A stretch of 64,000 nucleotides of DNA from Nepenthes gracilis (Eukaryota > Streptophyta > Magnoliopsida > Caryophyllales > Nepenthaceae). The notes below the pieces were generated by a model. That model had not been told where the DNA came from, made no database searches, and saw nothing but the letters and a program-made list of their open reading frames with translations. A program made the translations under genes and the position numbers. Where the stretch lies: contig BSYO01000033.1 of assembly GCA_033239525.1 (NCBI GenBank), forward strand, positions 921,501 to 985,500. Reading direction: 5' to 3'. Of this stretch, positions 44,700 to 55,997 are shown one piece after another (position 1 is the stretch's first letter; the number at the start of each line of letters is the position of its first letter).

Positions 44700-45500
44700 T
44701 TTCAATGGACAACTGAATGTGAAGAAGCCTTTTGAGGGCCAAAAGATTATTTATCAAACCCGCCTCTATTGACTTTTCCCCACATAGGCGAGAAATTGTT
44801 CCTATACCTATTGATTTCAAATAAAGTCTTAAGCTCAGCCCTAGTAAGCTAGCGGAACAGTAGGCAACAGCCCGTGTACTACATCAGTAAACTTTTGGCT
44901 GACGCTGAGACAAGGTATTCCCATGCGGAGAAGATAGCACTGGCGCTCGTGTATTCCACGCGAAAACTAAGACCGTATTTCCAAGCACACAAAATAGTCA
45001 TTTTGACCGACCAATCCTTGAGAGCGATTCTGCAAAAGCCAGAAACGTCGGGACGGTTGGTCAAGTGGGTCATTGAGTTGGGTGAGTTTGACATAGAGTT
45101 TTGTCCGTGGCCTGCCTTGAAAGATCAGGCCCTAGTGGACTTTATCGTCGAGATCACGGAAACAACTCAAGGTTTCATGGATGATTGTGGAGCCAAGGAC
45201 TTACAATGCACAGAGACATGGACTATGCACGTGGATGGCTCATCAATGAAGGATGGTTGTGGAACTGGTATCGTGCTAAGGATACCTGAAGGATCAGAGA
45301 TCAAATATTCGATGGTCCTCAAATTTTCAGCAACCAACAACACGGTTGAATATGAGGCCTTACTTGTAGGATTGTGATTGGCAAAGGAGTGCTCGGCTAA
45401 ACACATCATTGCCTATAGTGACTCTGAGTTGGTCGTCAACCAAGTCTAAGGAAGTTTCGAAGCTAACAACCCACAACTATCAAAGTACCTCGCAAAGGTT
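44700..45500 (+). pseudogene. Element B RNase H remnant
   Basis: Open 167-codon part at 44874-45377: YYISKLLADAETRYSHAEK, GRLVKWVIELGEFDIEF, then RNase H with HVDGSSMKDGCG and ATNNTVEYEALLVGL. After a TGA, YSDSELVVNQ. The acidic catalytic residues (D, E, D) are all visible. Confidence 0.88.
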
Positions 45501-45719
45501 TGAGAACTCATGACAACCTTTGAAAAGATAGATGATCCACATCCCACTGGAAGAAAACGAAAAGGCCGACTAGCTAGCAAAAGCGGCAGTTTCAGGAGAT
45601 TCAGAGCAATATGCCCGAGGAATGCGCGAGGTCCTCAACAAACCCAGTGTGAAAGACTCTGAGATCGAAGTAATGCAGATATCCGAGGCCAACAACTAGA
45701 TGACCCCTACCTAAGGTAC

Positions 45720-46926
45720 CCGTCCGATGGGACGTTACCTGAAGACGAAGGAGAGGCCAAGAAAGTGAAAAGGACGGCTGCGTGGTATACTATCATGGAT
45801 GACAAACTATACCGTCGAGGATTCCTTGTTCCCTACTTGAGGTGTCTTATCCCAGGAGAGGCTGACTACACCCTCGGAGAGGTACACCTCAGGGTTTGCG
45901 GATCCCACATTAGGGGTAAGAATTTTGCGTTTAAACTGATAAAGTAAGGATACTACTGGCCAATCATAAAGTATGATGCCATGGACCTCATACAGAAATA
46001 CGAGAACTACTAAGTCCACGACAATCTCTCCCACCAGCCGCATACAGAACTTAGAGCTCTACAATCTCCTTAGCCCTCTGCACAATGGGGGCTGGACATA
46101 TTCGGGCCCCTATCATTACCGTACGGATAAAAAAAAATCTCTAATCGTCGGAATCGACTACTTCACAAAATGGGTTGAGGTTGCGCCCTTGGCTCGCATA
46201 ACTGAGCGGAACGCTGCAGATTTTATCCAACAAAACATTGTGTGTAGGTTCGGGATCCCAAAGTGCATCGTAACCGACAATAGGACCCAATTCTTAGGAA
46301 AAACATTCACCAAGTATTACACCAACCTAAGGATAAGGTTGCTACATATGTCTGTCGCATACCCCCAGTTCAACGGCCAGGTGAAGGTCACGAATCGAAC
46401 AATACTGCATAGAATAAAAACGAAGTTGGAGCACGCTAGGGGCTCGTGGGTTGAAGAGCTGCCATCAGTATTTTGGTCTTACAGAACGACCCCGAGGGAG
46501 CCAACTTGAGAAACCCCTTTTAGTTTGTGTTATGGGGTCGAGGCAGTTATCCTAATAGAAGTCGGACTCCCAAGTCTCCAAGTGGAAAGCTTCAATCCTC
46601 TCAGTAACGAACAAAGAATCCGGGAGAACCTTGACCTCTTGGAAGAAGTTTAAGAAGCCGCAAGATTGCGAATCGTGGCATACCAACATAGAATTGTCCA
46701 GTATTACAATAGGAAGGTGAAAGCATGCCGGTTCGAGATGGGAGACTTGGTGCTAAGGAGTATTGAGACTACCGGGAAGAATGCGGGCCGAAACAAGCTC
46801 TCTCCAAAGTAAAAATGACCGTTTTTGATCTCGACCATCCTACGAAATGAAACTTATAAGTTGCACACTCGGGAGGAAAAGCCCTGTGGACGTGGAACGC
46901 GGCTCACCTCAAAAAATACTATCAAT
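45720..46926 (+). pseudogene. Element B integrase remnant with changed catalytic Glu
   Basis: The N-terminal zinc-binding part is badly decayed (45760-46030). The core at 46090-46509 has GIDYFTKWVE (first Asp) and IVTDNRTQF (second Asp), but NGQVKVTNRT has K where NGQ-x-E-VTN carries the third catalytic residue. Later text includes VFWSYRTTPREPT, CYGVEAVILIE, ARLRIVAYQHRIVQYYNRKV and MGDLVLR. Several stops (46507, 46651, 46810). Confidence 0.88.
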
Positions 46927-47056
46927 AAGTGTACGGACGGCTAGGTAAGTCGAAATGCATCACTTGGTGTACTTGTAACACATTTCATATATGTATAATG
47001 AAACTTTCTTTAACTTATTTACTTTATTGCACTCCATTAACCCCTTTCATTTGCTT

Positions 47057-47418
47057 AAAAACTCGGCTATGACCGAACAGCCCAAGAGGTCATATTAAAA
47101 ACTCGACTATGACCAAGCGGCCCAAGAGGTCGTATTAAAAACTCAGTTATGACGGGATGGCTTAAGAGGTTATATTAAAAACTCGGCTATGACCGAGCAG
47201 CCTAAAAGGTTGTATTAAAAACTCGGCTAAGATCGAGTGCCCTAAGAGGTCATATTAAAAACTCGGCTAAGACTGAGCGGCCCAAGTAGTCGTATTAAAA
47301 ACTCGACTTTGACCGAGCGGCCCAAGAGGTCGTATTAAAAAACTTGGCTATGTCCGAGTGACCCAAGAAGTTAAGTTTAAAACTTGGCACGAAACGAAGC
47401 GACCCCAGAGGTTGAACT
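47057..47418 (+). repeat. 40-bp tandem array, about nine copies, after integrase in element B
   Basis: The unit begins aaaaactcggctatgaccga and ends gaggtcatatt. Nine units run head to tail with substitutions; the last two are the most changed. Tandem repeats in this part of Ogre/Tat elements are known as possible seeds of satellite DNA. Confidence 0.93.
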
Positions 47419-47605
47419 AAAAACTTAGGGGGCTTAAAACAGCAAGTGTGCGACAACTCAAGAGGTAGCATCTTCAGCTTGAGATGACCAAGGGTTTCAT
47501 CCAGCCGGCGTAAGGCCAACTTATTTGACTACATGTCACAAAAAAGAGTCACGCACTCACGGTCCGAGTAGAAGGGACAAACGTTTAAACTTGAACAGTA
47601 TCAGT

Positions 47606-49721
47606 TTTATTCATATAAGCAATGTGTGTACAATAGTATACACGCAAAAAAAAGAAAAGAAATAGAAGAGAAGAAAAAAAAAAAACCCAATAGTCAGCCC
47701 TCAGAGGGCCCTGGTTGGGAGGAAGTCCCCTGCTCTTGCTCTCCCCTTGATTCATAGGCTCGCGCTTGGTCAAGCACCCCCCGGCCGCCCAGAGGACTAA
47801 GAATGACTTGATGGCCCCGACTGGGAAGGGCTAGGAAATGGTCTTCCCGCAAAGCCATACAAATCCCCATCACATGTGGCACTAGCATTTCGAGGATAAA
47901 AAATGACCATTGGAAATTGCGGATGCAGCAAACTGATCACCTGGTGACACAAGCGAATGCCGTCCAGTACTTGCTCATCAATGTTGGAGCTATGTCCGCG
48001 GTCCTAACTGAAGTCGTCAATGCCGCCTCCAGCTAGAGGTTCCTCTCTTGGAGAAACCCAAATTGCTCTCGGAGAAGCCCAAATTGGGTCTATTGGTGCT
48101 CTAAGGCATCCTCAAGGGAGGCAATTTTCCCTTTGGCCTCGTCAAGCTCGGCCACCTGGCGTAAGTTGACTTCTCTTGCAGACTTCAGGGACTCCAACTT
48201 AGAGCAAGCCTAGGCAACGTCATCAATAAGCCGCCCAAGATTCCCAGCCAGCTCTCGAAACTGCAAAGAGAGATCACGTCGTTGAGGCAGAAGCAGCAGA
48301 AAGAAGGAAACGACAAATTAAAGAGGTATAGAAAGATACCTGCGAGACGAGAAGGCCGCTCGATGAACTCTCCCCTCTGTGGGACTCGGACTCCTGTGGC
48401 TCGATGACATGAACAACAGGAGCCTCAATCTCAGTCTCGGACGCAGGGACATCTCCATCTAGGTCAATGACCGGGGGCTCCACAGTCTGTGCAGACTTTG
48501 CAGCCAAATTCCCCTCTTCGGTGATGCTCGGGGCCGCATCAGTATCCTTGGCTAGAGGAGTCATCATTGGCCTATAAATTTGGATCTCTAAACATGGGGG
48601 CTCTACAGTTATGGTAGTCTTTTCAGCCGCGGCCTCTGCAATCTCAGAAAGTGTCACTGCAATCATCATTACTGCTTCTTCGGCCTGGGTCGCCTCAGCC
48701 TCCCTTATAGACTGCCCTTCATCAACACTCTCAGACGGGTTAATGATCCAGTCCGAGACGTCCCCTGTAAACTCAGAAGGGACGTCAGGCGTGGGCTCAT
48801 CAAGGGGAGGTTGGGCAGCAAACACATCCGCAGATTGTCCCACGAGCTAAGAGGGTTGCCCCGTGGACTCGGCAACTGTAGGGAGGCCGATGGAGCATCG
48901 TCGTCATCAGACGAAGAGTACTCAACAATGGCCGCTGGACGTTTTGAAGCCGCAGTCCGCCGGCTCTTCCTAGGACGCTTAGTCGGCTCCTCTATCCTCA
49001 TAGTCCTCTCTTTCTTTCTTAGCTTCTTCTTCTAGGCCATAACGGCGGCACTGCCAGAGTCCCTGGGCTAGGACACCCACTTGGCTTTAGCCAGGTACTC
49101 GAGCTTCAGCCACTGATTCTTCTTGTTTTCATGAAAGGAACCAAGGTTGACCAGCAGCAAGTCCCTGAAATCCTTTAAGGCCGTCCGCTCAGTGGGCGAG
49201 CAATCATCATTGAAACGGGAATGCACATTTTCCCATTCGTTGGGGATTGCCCAGTGTTCATGAACACCGAAGAAGAAGAATTTATCCTTTCACTGCTTTG
49301 TGGAATTAGGATTTCCACCACTGATGGCTAGAAATTCAGGGTGAGGAGTGGCCACAATCCAATCCTGAGTGTGAGAAAACCGCGGGATGTCTTTTAGCGC
49401 GATAGGGTCAAAGAGCCTCTTGTGACAGCGAGCGAAGACGCAGAGCGAGACCAAATACCTAATAGTGTTTGGTTGAAGCCTAGCAACAGGGACCTCCAGG
49501 GCCCTCATCATCTCGAAGAACTCTGGCGCCATGGGATATCAAAGTCTACCATTGAGGTGAATTTCGTAGACGGTAATAAAACCATCGAGTGGACTGCAAG
49601 CCCTCTCGTGGGCCTCTAGGACCACCATTGCCATGGAATTAGGGATATCATACTTCACTCAGATGGCCTCCAGACTAGCCAAAGTGAGGGAAGAAGCAAA
49701 ATCCTTGACTCCGGGTGCCAT
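47606..49721 (-). pseudogene. Element B antisense ORF (PF04195-like domain, acidic linker, coiled coil, C-terminal block)
   Basis: Antisense to gag-pol. ATG at 49719-49721 (MAPGVKDFASSLTL), then YDIPNSMAMV, ITVYEIHLNGRL, YPM and ALEVPVARLQPNTIRYLVSLCVF, aligned with A's second copy. It goes on to RFSHTQDWI, FFFFGVHEHWAIPNEW and KDFRDLLLVNLGSF. A basic stretch (RPRKSRRTAASKR) is followed by acidic SSSDDDD and a long acidic part (48840-48310). At 48339 a donor-like cag/gtatct and at about 48261 a ctttgcag acceptor suggest an intron. Then comes a coiled coil (FRELAGNLGRLIDD, LDEAKGKIASLEDAL) and the block DGIRLCHQVISLLHPQF. A poly(A) signal is at 47606-47611. Stops such as TGA within the domain mark it as dead. 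Function unknown. Confidence 0.8.
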
Positions 49722-50346
49722 TAGGGTTAGAGAAGGAAGACGAAGGAGGATGAACAAAATGCAGCAATGAAGCCTTAGCAGAGTGCCTTCAAAGGACTTA
49801 GAAGGTTTCAGAAAACAAAACAGGAGAAGTCAACCGTGAGGAAGGCAACAGCCATATGTAAAAGGTCTAAAAGACTTCGAAATTCAAAAAAGGCGCACCC
49901 ATCATAGCCTTTGCCACGCGTCATCCTCCCATATGCCACCAGGAAAAGTGGGCTTACGTTTCCAAGGCAATGTCAAATCCCACTTAAATGCGCACTTATT
50001 GTGCTGCAATCAAAAAACGGTGGCGCAGGCCAAGGACTCGGACTCCAAAAAGGGTCTCAGACAACTCAGCAGCGACAGAGAACCCGAAGCTTCCTTGGAC
50101 CAATCAGGCGAAACACAAACCATCACATGTCCTTGGACCATTGCATCATCGTGAGCAGGTCCATGGGCATTTAGGAGAAATGAAGGAAACAAAGTGAAAA
50201 GAATTCCGAGCGGCTCTACGAGGCAAAGAAACAAGCGGACAGCCAATGGACAAGCCCCACGTGCAGAGATTGTCCGCGTCCCATAAACACGCTATGAAGG
50301 AAAAAGATTCATACGACAAGGGAAAAGAGTAAAAGTAACGACTACT
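49722..50346. other. Element B: spacer upstream of the antisense ORF
   Basis: Likely promoter and leader of the antisense ORF, as in element A where TATA-like boxes occur at the same place. I did not find an equally clear TATA box here. The overlapping short ORFs look accidental. Confidence 0.45.
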
Positions 50347-51000
50347 TTTATTAATTAAAGTTCATTTACAGAGTACACGGCTTACGATAACAAAAGTACA
50401 AGAAAAGAGAAGAAATGGCACGGGGTATAAACCCCGGAACAACTGCTTTGGATGCTTGAGGTATGGTAAGGGAGCTCAGAAAGTAGATCCACACGGGATC
50501 CCCATGGTTCTGCTGCCAGTAACCCAACAAACCCAAGCCACCAGAGCGCCGGAGCCATCGGTGTTGGCCAGCTCCTACAAACCGAGCCCGATGTAACCGC
50601 AGGGACAGGACTAACACCTAGCCAGGGAGCCTCCAACAGGGACGCAGAAAAAAGAACCTGCTCTCCCCTCGTCGGGACCGGCTTTCTACCTCTCCAGCTA
50701 GTGGAGATTCAAATGAAGTGGAGGCCACGGATGGAGCCCGCACCAGAGACACAGTTCCCCGTGAAGGCTCGTCCATGATCCTCCGCTGAATGGGAGATCA
50801 CCACAGCTTGGAGGGAGGCACACGACGACAGTAGAGTGGCCAAGCCACCCTCACTAGTGTGAGAAATCGCCCATGATAGAGGCGTAAAGACAATCTTCAT
50901 CAGAAGCTTCAAGTCTCTAGCTAGTCCACCCAATTCCTTCACAGATTCCCATTGGAAGCAAAGTGAGGCAAGGCCTTGCATCAATCAAGCAATGACCCAC
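50347..51000 (-). ncRNA. Element B: antisense unit next to the 3' LTR
   Basis: The 91-codon ORF 50984-50709 shares WESVKE, GLA, EGG(L), SC and the QA.VI order with element A's unit at 12130-12376. Both end in matching DNA around gtgtact...gtaaat and a poly(A) signal (here AATAAA on the - strand at 50347-50352). It may be a short coding transcript or a regulatory antisense RNA starting near the LTR. Confidence 0.5.
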
Positions 51001-51286
51001 GTCAATGGAGGAGACCGCCTATTTATAGGCAGGCTGGCCCCCAACCCGCATTGAATGAGGCATATCTCCGAGTGAGCGTCGTTTACACGGAAAGGAAATC
51101 CATAGTCCCAATGCAGCGCAGTAACTGCAGCGCCTGAAAAGCTTGCCTGACTGTCTGGGAAAGGTGCGGCAACCTAGGAAGATGCGACACCAAAGCAAGA
51201 CAAGACTACGTGCGTCTCGAGGCGAGTGGTATGACTCTTACTAGGCCATAACATACATGCCAGGCCGCGACTGCAAGTCGGCCCAG

Positions 51287-51300
51287 GCATGAGGGGCTAG
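51287..51300 (+). other. Polypurine tract of element B
   Basis: gcatgaggggctag directly before the 3' LTR, the same as in element A. Confidence 0.8.
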
Positions 51301-52139
51301 TATTGGGTACAGGTACCCAAGGCCCACAATAAAGGTCCACCTCCAGAGAAATGGGATCAGAAGCCACAAAGGCCTAAAAAGTCTAGGCACATGAACCGGC
51401 CCGTGTGATGCAGTGGGCCTAAAAGTCACTATAGGCCGCGGGCCCATGATGGATCTCGGGCTCCGCCTGGCCTACAAGGTCCACATGTGAAGTATTCAAT
51501 GGCTGGTCAGTCAGGCTACAAAGGAAATGATGATCTGCGCAGCACGTGGCCAGTAGAGTGGACGTCACACGGAACAGCCACACACACAACCTGCCTGATG
51601 AGACAAGAGAAACTTGTAGAGTTGGTGGCAAAGCTCCTAGCACACACCAACGCCACGTGGACGGATTTCACGAAAAGCTCAACCACCACAAATACCCTAA
51701 CTCTTCACCCAACAAATGGATCCCTGCATTAACGCTTGCAACCTTCAGCATAGAAATAGAGAAAAGAAAGAAAACCAGGGAGAGAGAAACTAAGGGGCTT
51801 GTGCTGTAAGAGGAACTCTTCGAGTTTTCATACACAATGTCCTCAACCTGTTGCACCTAAGTGTGTATTGTAAATCCCTGTACTCAAAAACAACATAGTG
51901 GAAGCAGTTCTCGAACTAAAGTCCAATGATTTTTTCTTCTCATTTAAGAGAAGGTTTCCACGTAAATACACATGTAAAAACACTTGTGTATTGATCCTCA
52001 TCCCCTCGCTCAGCTTTAGTCCTCGTCTTATCACTCGTTTATAGTCCTTGTACTCTCTCACCGCATTCTGCACAGGCGAACTTTTGATGTTGCTGTCAGA
52101 TCCTCGTCTTGACTAGAGTCGGGATCCGAAGATGCAACA
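51301..52139 (+). repeat. Element B 3' LTR
   Basis: Starts tattgggtacagg and ends gatgcaaca; collinear with 40570-41395, with small insertions including about 13 bases near 51968. Confidence 0.92.
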
Positions 52140-52429
52140 CAAAGGTTTTTTATATAATAATTCGTGCTAATCTTATGACTAATCAAAATTCACTTACAAT
52201 TGATATTTTTATTTATCTATAATCATAGCATATATATATATATATATAACTTGTCATAAATTTTTAAAAAAATTACAATAATTAAAATAGGAGATCATAT
52301 ACTTTTGACTCTCCAGTTTTTGTATTTAAAAAAGGTGAGAAGTCATACTTCATGACATTCAATGAGGATCTAAACATGCAAAGCTCTCTTGAGATATTTA
52401 GGAATATCACTAAAGTGTTCAAAAAATTT

Positions 52430-53370
52430 TAAGATTCGATGCCCTCGAAGTTAACAAAGAAACATCCACGTAGGTGGAAAGTTAACCACTTGGTCAAGCT
52501 GAAGCTTAGAGCCAAGCTGCCAATCATGGAACCCTATCAAATGGCTCCATCAGAGTTGGAGGGATAAGGAAGCAACTTAAAGAGTTGTCGGATACAAGAT
52601 TCATTTGGTGTTTTAAGGCCCCTTTGGTTCTCTAGTACTATTCCAAAGGAAGTATGATAGAAATTTTTATAAATATTTTAACTATCAAATACTCAACAAG
52701 ATGATTATAAAAAATAAGTACCCAGCTATTGGTGAAAATTTTTTTGATTGACTTGGGAGAGCCTGGTGATTCTCCATGCTAGACTTGTGATTGAGGCATA
52801 GATCAGTACGAATTGCGGAGGGATATGAGTCAAAGACAACATACGTCACAGAGTATATATCTTTTGAATTCTTAGTTATACATTTTAGCTTGACTAACAT
52901 TCTAACTACTTTTTAGATATTAATAAGTAAAATCTTTCATCTCTTCTCAGACAAATTTATTGTGGCATACATGAATGGCATCGTGGTATATAGTGAATCT
53001 CCTTGAGACAATGTAAAGCATTTGAAGCATGTCTTCTAAGTACCACATGACAAAGAAATCTACCTTAAATTGGAGAAGTGCTTATTTTCCCAATATAAAG
53101 TGATGTTCTTGGGACATCACATATAGGGAGGAAAGATTTACATGGATAAGGCCAAGATTTGGACTATCATAGAGTGGGAGATACCTAAGAATGTCTTCAA
53201 GTTACGGTCATTTCTTATCTTGATAAACTACTACAAATATTTTATTTATGGCTATTTGGTAAGGATCACTCCCTTAATGAATCTATTAAAAAAAAGACAA
53301 CCTGAAAGTGGACACAAGCTTATCATGATGCATCCGAGGACTTCATGCATGCAATGATGGAGGAGCTAGT
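52430..53370 (+). pseudogene. Element D reverse transcriptase remnant
   Basis: Collinear with chromovirus RT over frame changes. The active site reads YMNGIVVYSE where Y-x-D-D-I-V-V-Y-S is expected: both aspartates are lost. The later VMFLGHHI and the open part from 53142 (AKIWTIIEWEIPKNV..LRSFLILINYY) fit the RT thumb. Confidence 0.8.
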
Positions 53371-53384
53371 CCTTGCATTGCCCG

Positions 53385-53790
53385 GCTACTTTAAACCTTT
53401 TGAAGTTCATTCGAATGTTTGGACTTTGCCATCAAAGGAATGCTAATGTAAGGTGAACATCCTATAACCTATGAGAGCCACAAGCTAAACGATACAAAGA
53501 GGCAGTACTTCATAAACGACAAGGAGATGATAGCCATCATATATTGCTTATGGGTTTGGAAACATTACTTACTCAAAATTAAATTTATCATTCAAACAAA
53601 TAATATGGAGACTAATTACTTCCAATAGTAAAAGAGGTTAAGTCACAAGTAGGCTCATTTGCAAGACTTATTGGCTGAGTTTGATTATGATATGGTCTAT
53701 AAGTCGGGTAAGACCAACATCGTCATTGATACTCTAAGTCGTAGCCACACTTGCAGCAATGAATCGACCCCTATGCAATATCCTTATGTT
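53385..53790 (+). pseudogene. Element D RNase H remnant
   Basis: With one-base shifts it reads PFEVHSN, HPITYESHKLND, QYFINDKEMIAIIYCLWVWKHYLL, then LLAEFDYDMVYKSGKTN and DTLSRS. This order is the standard end of the polymerase before integrase. Confidence 0.8.
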
Positions 53791-53959
53791 GTTAATGAAA
53801 AATTAACACATAATGCTTTAGTCACAAGACTAGTAGAAATGGCTAATGAGGTAAGACCCGTCAATTTTGGAAGAATAACGGGCCACTCTACAAGGTGGGC
53901 AATCACATTTACATGCCTAAGAGAGAGAATCCTTATTGGAAGCTAATGAATGAATGAAT

Positions 53960-54560
53960 GCCATGATTCAAAGTAGGCAAGATATCTAGGAATACAGTGC
54001 AAAATGACACTATTAAAAGAGGCATACTATTGGCCTCAAATGTGGCATGATGTAGAGAGTTATGTGCAGACTTATCTTGTGTGCCAGTATAACAAGGTAA
54101 AATAAAGACAACCCACTGGCACATTAGAGCCCCTTTCAATTCTAGAGTAGCCTTAGAAGTATATCAGCATGGACTTTATCTTAGTACTTTCCAAGTTAGA
54201 GGAGAGTGGCTCCATCATGGTTGCGGTGTACTAGTTCTCTAAATACGATACTTCCATTCCCGCTTCATGGGTTTGTACGATCGATGGAGCCACCCACCTA
54301 TTCTTCAAAAACATTGTGAAATATTGAGGTCCTTTTCGGAGTATCATTAATGCCCACTACCTTTGCTTCATAGGAAAGTTTTGGATGGAGCTTTTCAAGC
54401 TCATGGGGATCCAATATTTATTTTTCTACGAGCTTTCACCTGCAAAAAGATGGCCAGACAAAATAGGAATGGCTTACTGAAATTGTGCCCAAAACATTTT
54501 GCTAGCACCCATTAGTGGGATTGGACCAAACCACTTGAAAAAGCACAATTTTCCTATAAC
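53960..54560 (+). pseudogene. Element D integrase remnant
   Basis: LLKEAYYWPQMWHDVESYVQ, C-x-x-C-like LVCQYNKVK, PTGTLEPLSI, MDFILVLSK, SGSIMVAVY and GKFWMELFKLMGIQYLFF. DDE residues are damaged: the first Asp position of the core reads VAVY and the second block SIINAHY. Confidence 0.78.
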
Positions 54561-54904
54561 ATGCGTACAATAAACTCCGTTTGAGATTGTTTTGGAGAAT
54601 CAACCTCTCTCCCCTTAGACAGTAGTGATGTGATATACAGATATTAGCCATTCGGCCTATGTATTTGTTAGATGATGGAATGAGTTCATAAAAATTACTA
54701 GAGTCTATGTTATTAAGGCTTCCAAAAAATAAAGAAATGGTATGACTTGCATCAAAGGCCTCTAGAGTTTAAAGTTGGAGACCTAGACATAGAATAGATA
54801 CAACCTTAACAATTCAAGTTTTTCATGTAAGTATACAAAGGGTTAGTACAACACTATAAAAAATCGTATCCTATTGTGAAGAAGGTAGGGAAGATGTTAT
54901 TGGG

Positions 54905-55655
54905 ATGTGTCATTTTTTTACGAGTTTTATACTTACTGTAAATATATACTATTTTATTTGCCTGATTTTTGGCAATAGGTGTTGACCACGCAATGTTTGC
55001 TTGAGCAAAGCTATGAAGTGATGCCTCCACGTGAAATTCTTGAATCAGCGGCAATCTAGAGTGTTTTTCCAATGGCCACCTGCAAGTCAACCACGAGCTG
55101 GTCGTTTAAGTGGCTTGTATGAGGTATAAATACTTTGTTATAGATTTAGGTCATTTGTTATACGACATTTACATCATTTTGGTGACTAAAGCAAAAAAGA
55201 AAGTGTGAGAAGAATGAGGAGAAGATTTTTGCGATCCCTTGGGCTCTAATTCTTATTTTGACATTTACTACCTATTTGTACATTATCCTCTTTGTTTCTT
55301 TGGATATTTTTATTGATGATTATTTTTTTTTTATTTTTCACCTCTTATTATATTAATCTCGATTTTCCAAGATTGTGGTAAAAAGGAAGAACGTGATTAT
55401 AGTTAGTATATTTATACGCATATTTATAATGGAGATATACCGATCTAAGGTCTCATGATTTTATTTAAGAGATTTCAATGAGAAACTTTGTGTATCTTGT
55501 TTTACTTTTTGTTGTGTTTATATTGTAATTATTATTGAATTGTTATTATATTTTCTCACATGTTCAACCACGGACTCAATATTTCAATATGCATAGGATT
55601 TATTCTCGGTTTAATTGAGAGGTTTGGTGTCCATGGGCCCAATAGGTGTCCTATC
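54905..55655. other. Unrelated DNA splitting the end of element D's pol
   Basis: The polymerase tail reads up to YPIVKKVGKMLLG (about 54905) and resumes at about 55658 with VFNVIFLKPYH. The DNA between is AT-rich, contains a TATA-like gaggtataaatac at about 55112-55124 and ends ttatattttctcaca, so it could be a solo LTR inserted in D. Borders and target duplication were not resolved. Confidence 0.45.
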
Positions 55656-55657
55656 AA

Positions 55658-55905
55658 GTGGAGTTGCCATGGAAACACTACATCCATGGTCTTTAATGTA
55701 ATCTTCCTCAAGCCATATCACGCTGACACAGAAGATAACAGAAGAGGCAAGTCACATAGAGCCCCTGATGTGACCATGTCTTCACTCGACAAAGAGGTTG
55801 AGGAGATCTTGGCAAATCATATAATGAGGCGACTCAAGACCCTCAACTATTATGAGTATTTGGTACAGTGAAAGAGATTATCCAACAGGAGGTAAGTTGA
55901 GAATG
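55658..55905 (+). pseudogene. Element D chromodomain
   Basis: VFNVIFLKPYHADTED is the integrase tail, followed by a linker and EVEEILANHIMRR..LNYYEYLVQ, then a stop where W is expected before K-x-L. The chromodomain E-V-E-x-I-L start and Y-L-V-x-W-K core identify it. In chromoviruses it directs integration to chromatin. Confidence 0.82.
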
Positions 55906-55997
55906 TGGGTAAAATTTGTCATAGTTCTAAGACACCATCAAGAGGTTTCGCAATTGCAAACTTGACAAAGGCGTTAAGGACCCAGCTAGGGGGAGAA

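Larger units (their letters stand above)
40570..52139 (+). mobile_element. Element B: Tat/Ogre-type Ty3/gypsy LTR retrotransposon, full layout, inactivated
   Basis: LTRs 40570-41395 and 51301-52139, flanked by caaaa (40565-40569) and caaag (52140-52144), a four-of-five target duplication. Order: LTR, PBS, gag, protease, RT, RNase H, integrase, 40-bp tandem array, antisense ORF, second antisense unit, polypurine tract, LTR. An antisense ORF between integrase and the 3' LTR is a known feature of part of the Tat lineage. Every protein domain is interrupted by stops, often TGA or TAG where W or Q is expected, so it cannot move by itself. The two LTRs differ at many positions (roughly one in seven by eye over the first 150 bases), which points to an old insertion. 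Confidence 0.93.

Noticed and set aside
47057..47418. CRISPR-like array
   Set aside because: Units are contiguous 40-bp tandem repeats without unique spacers, in a plant retrotransposon.
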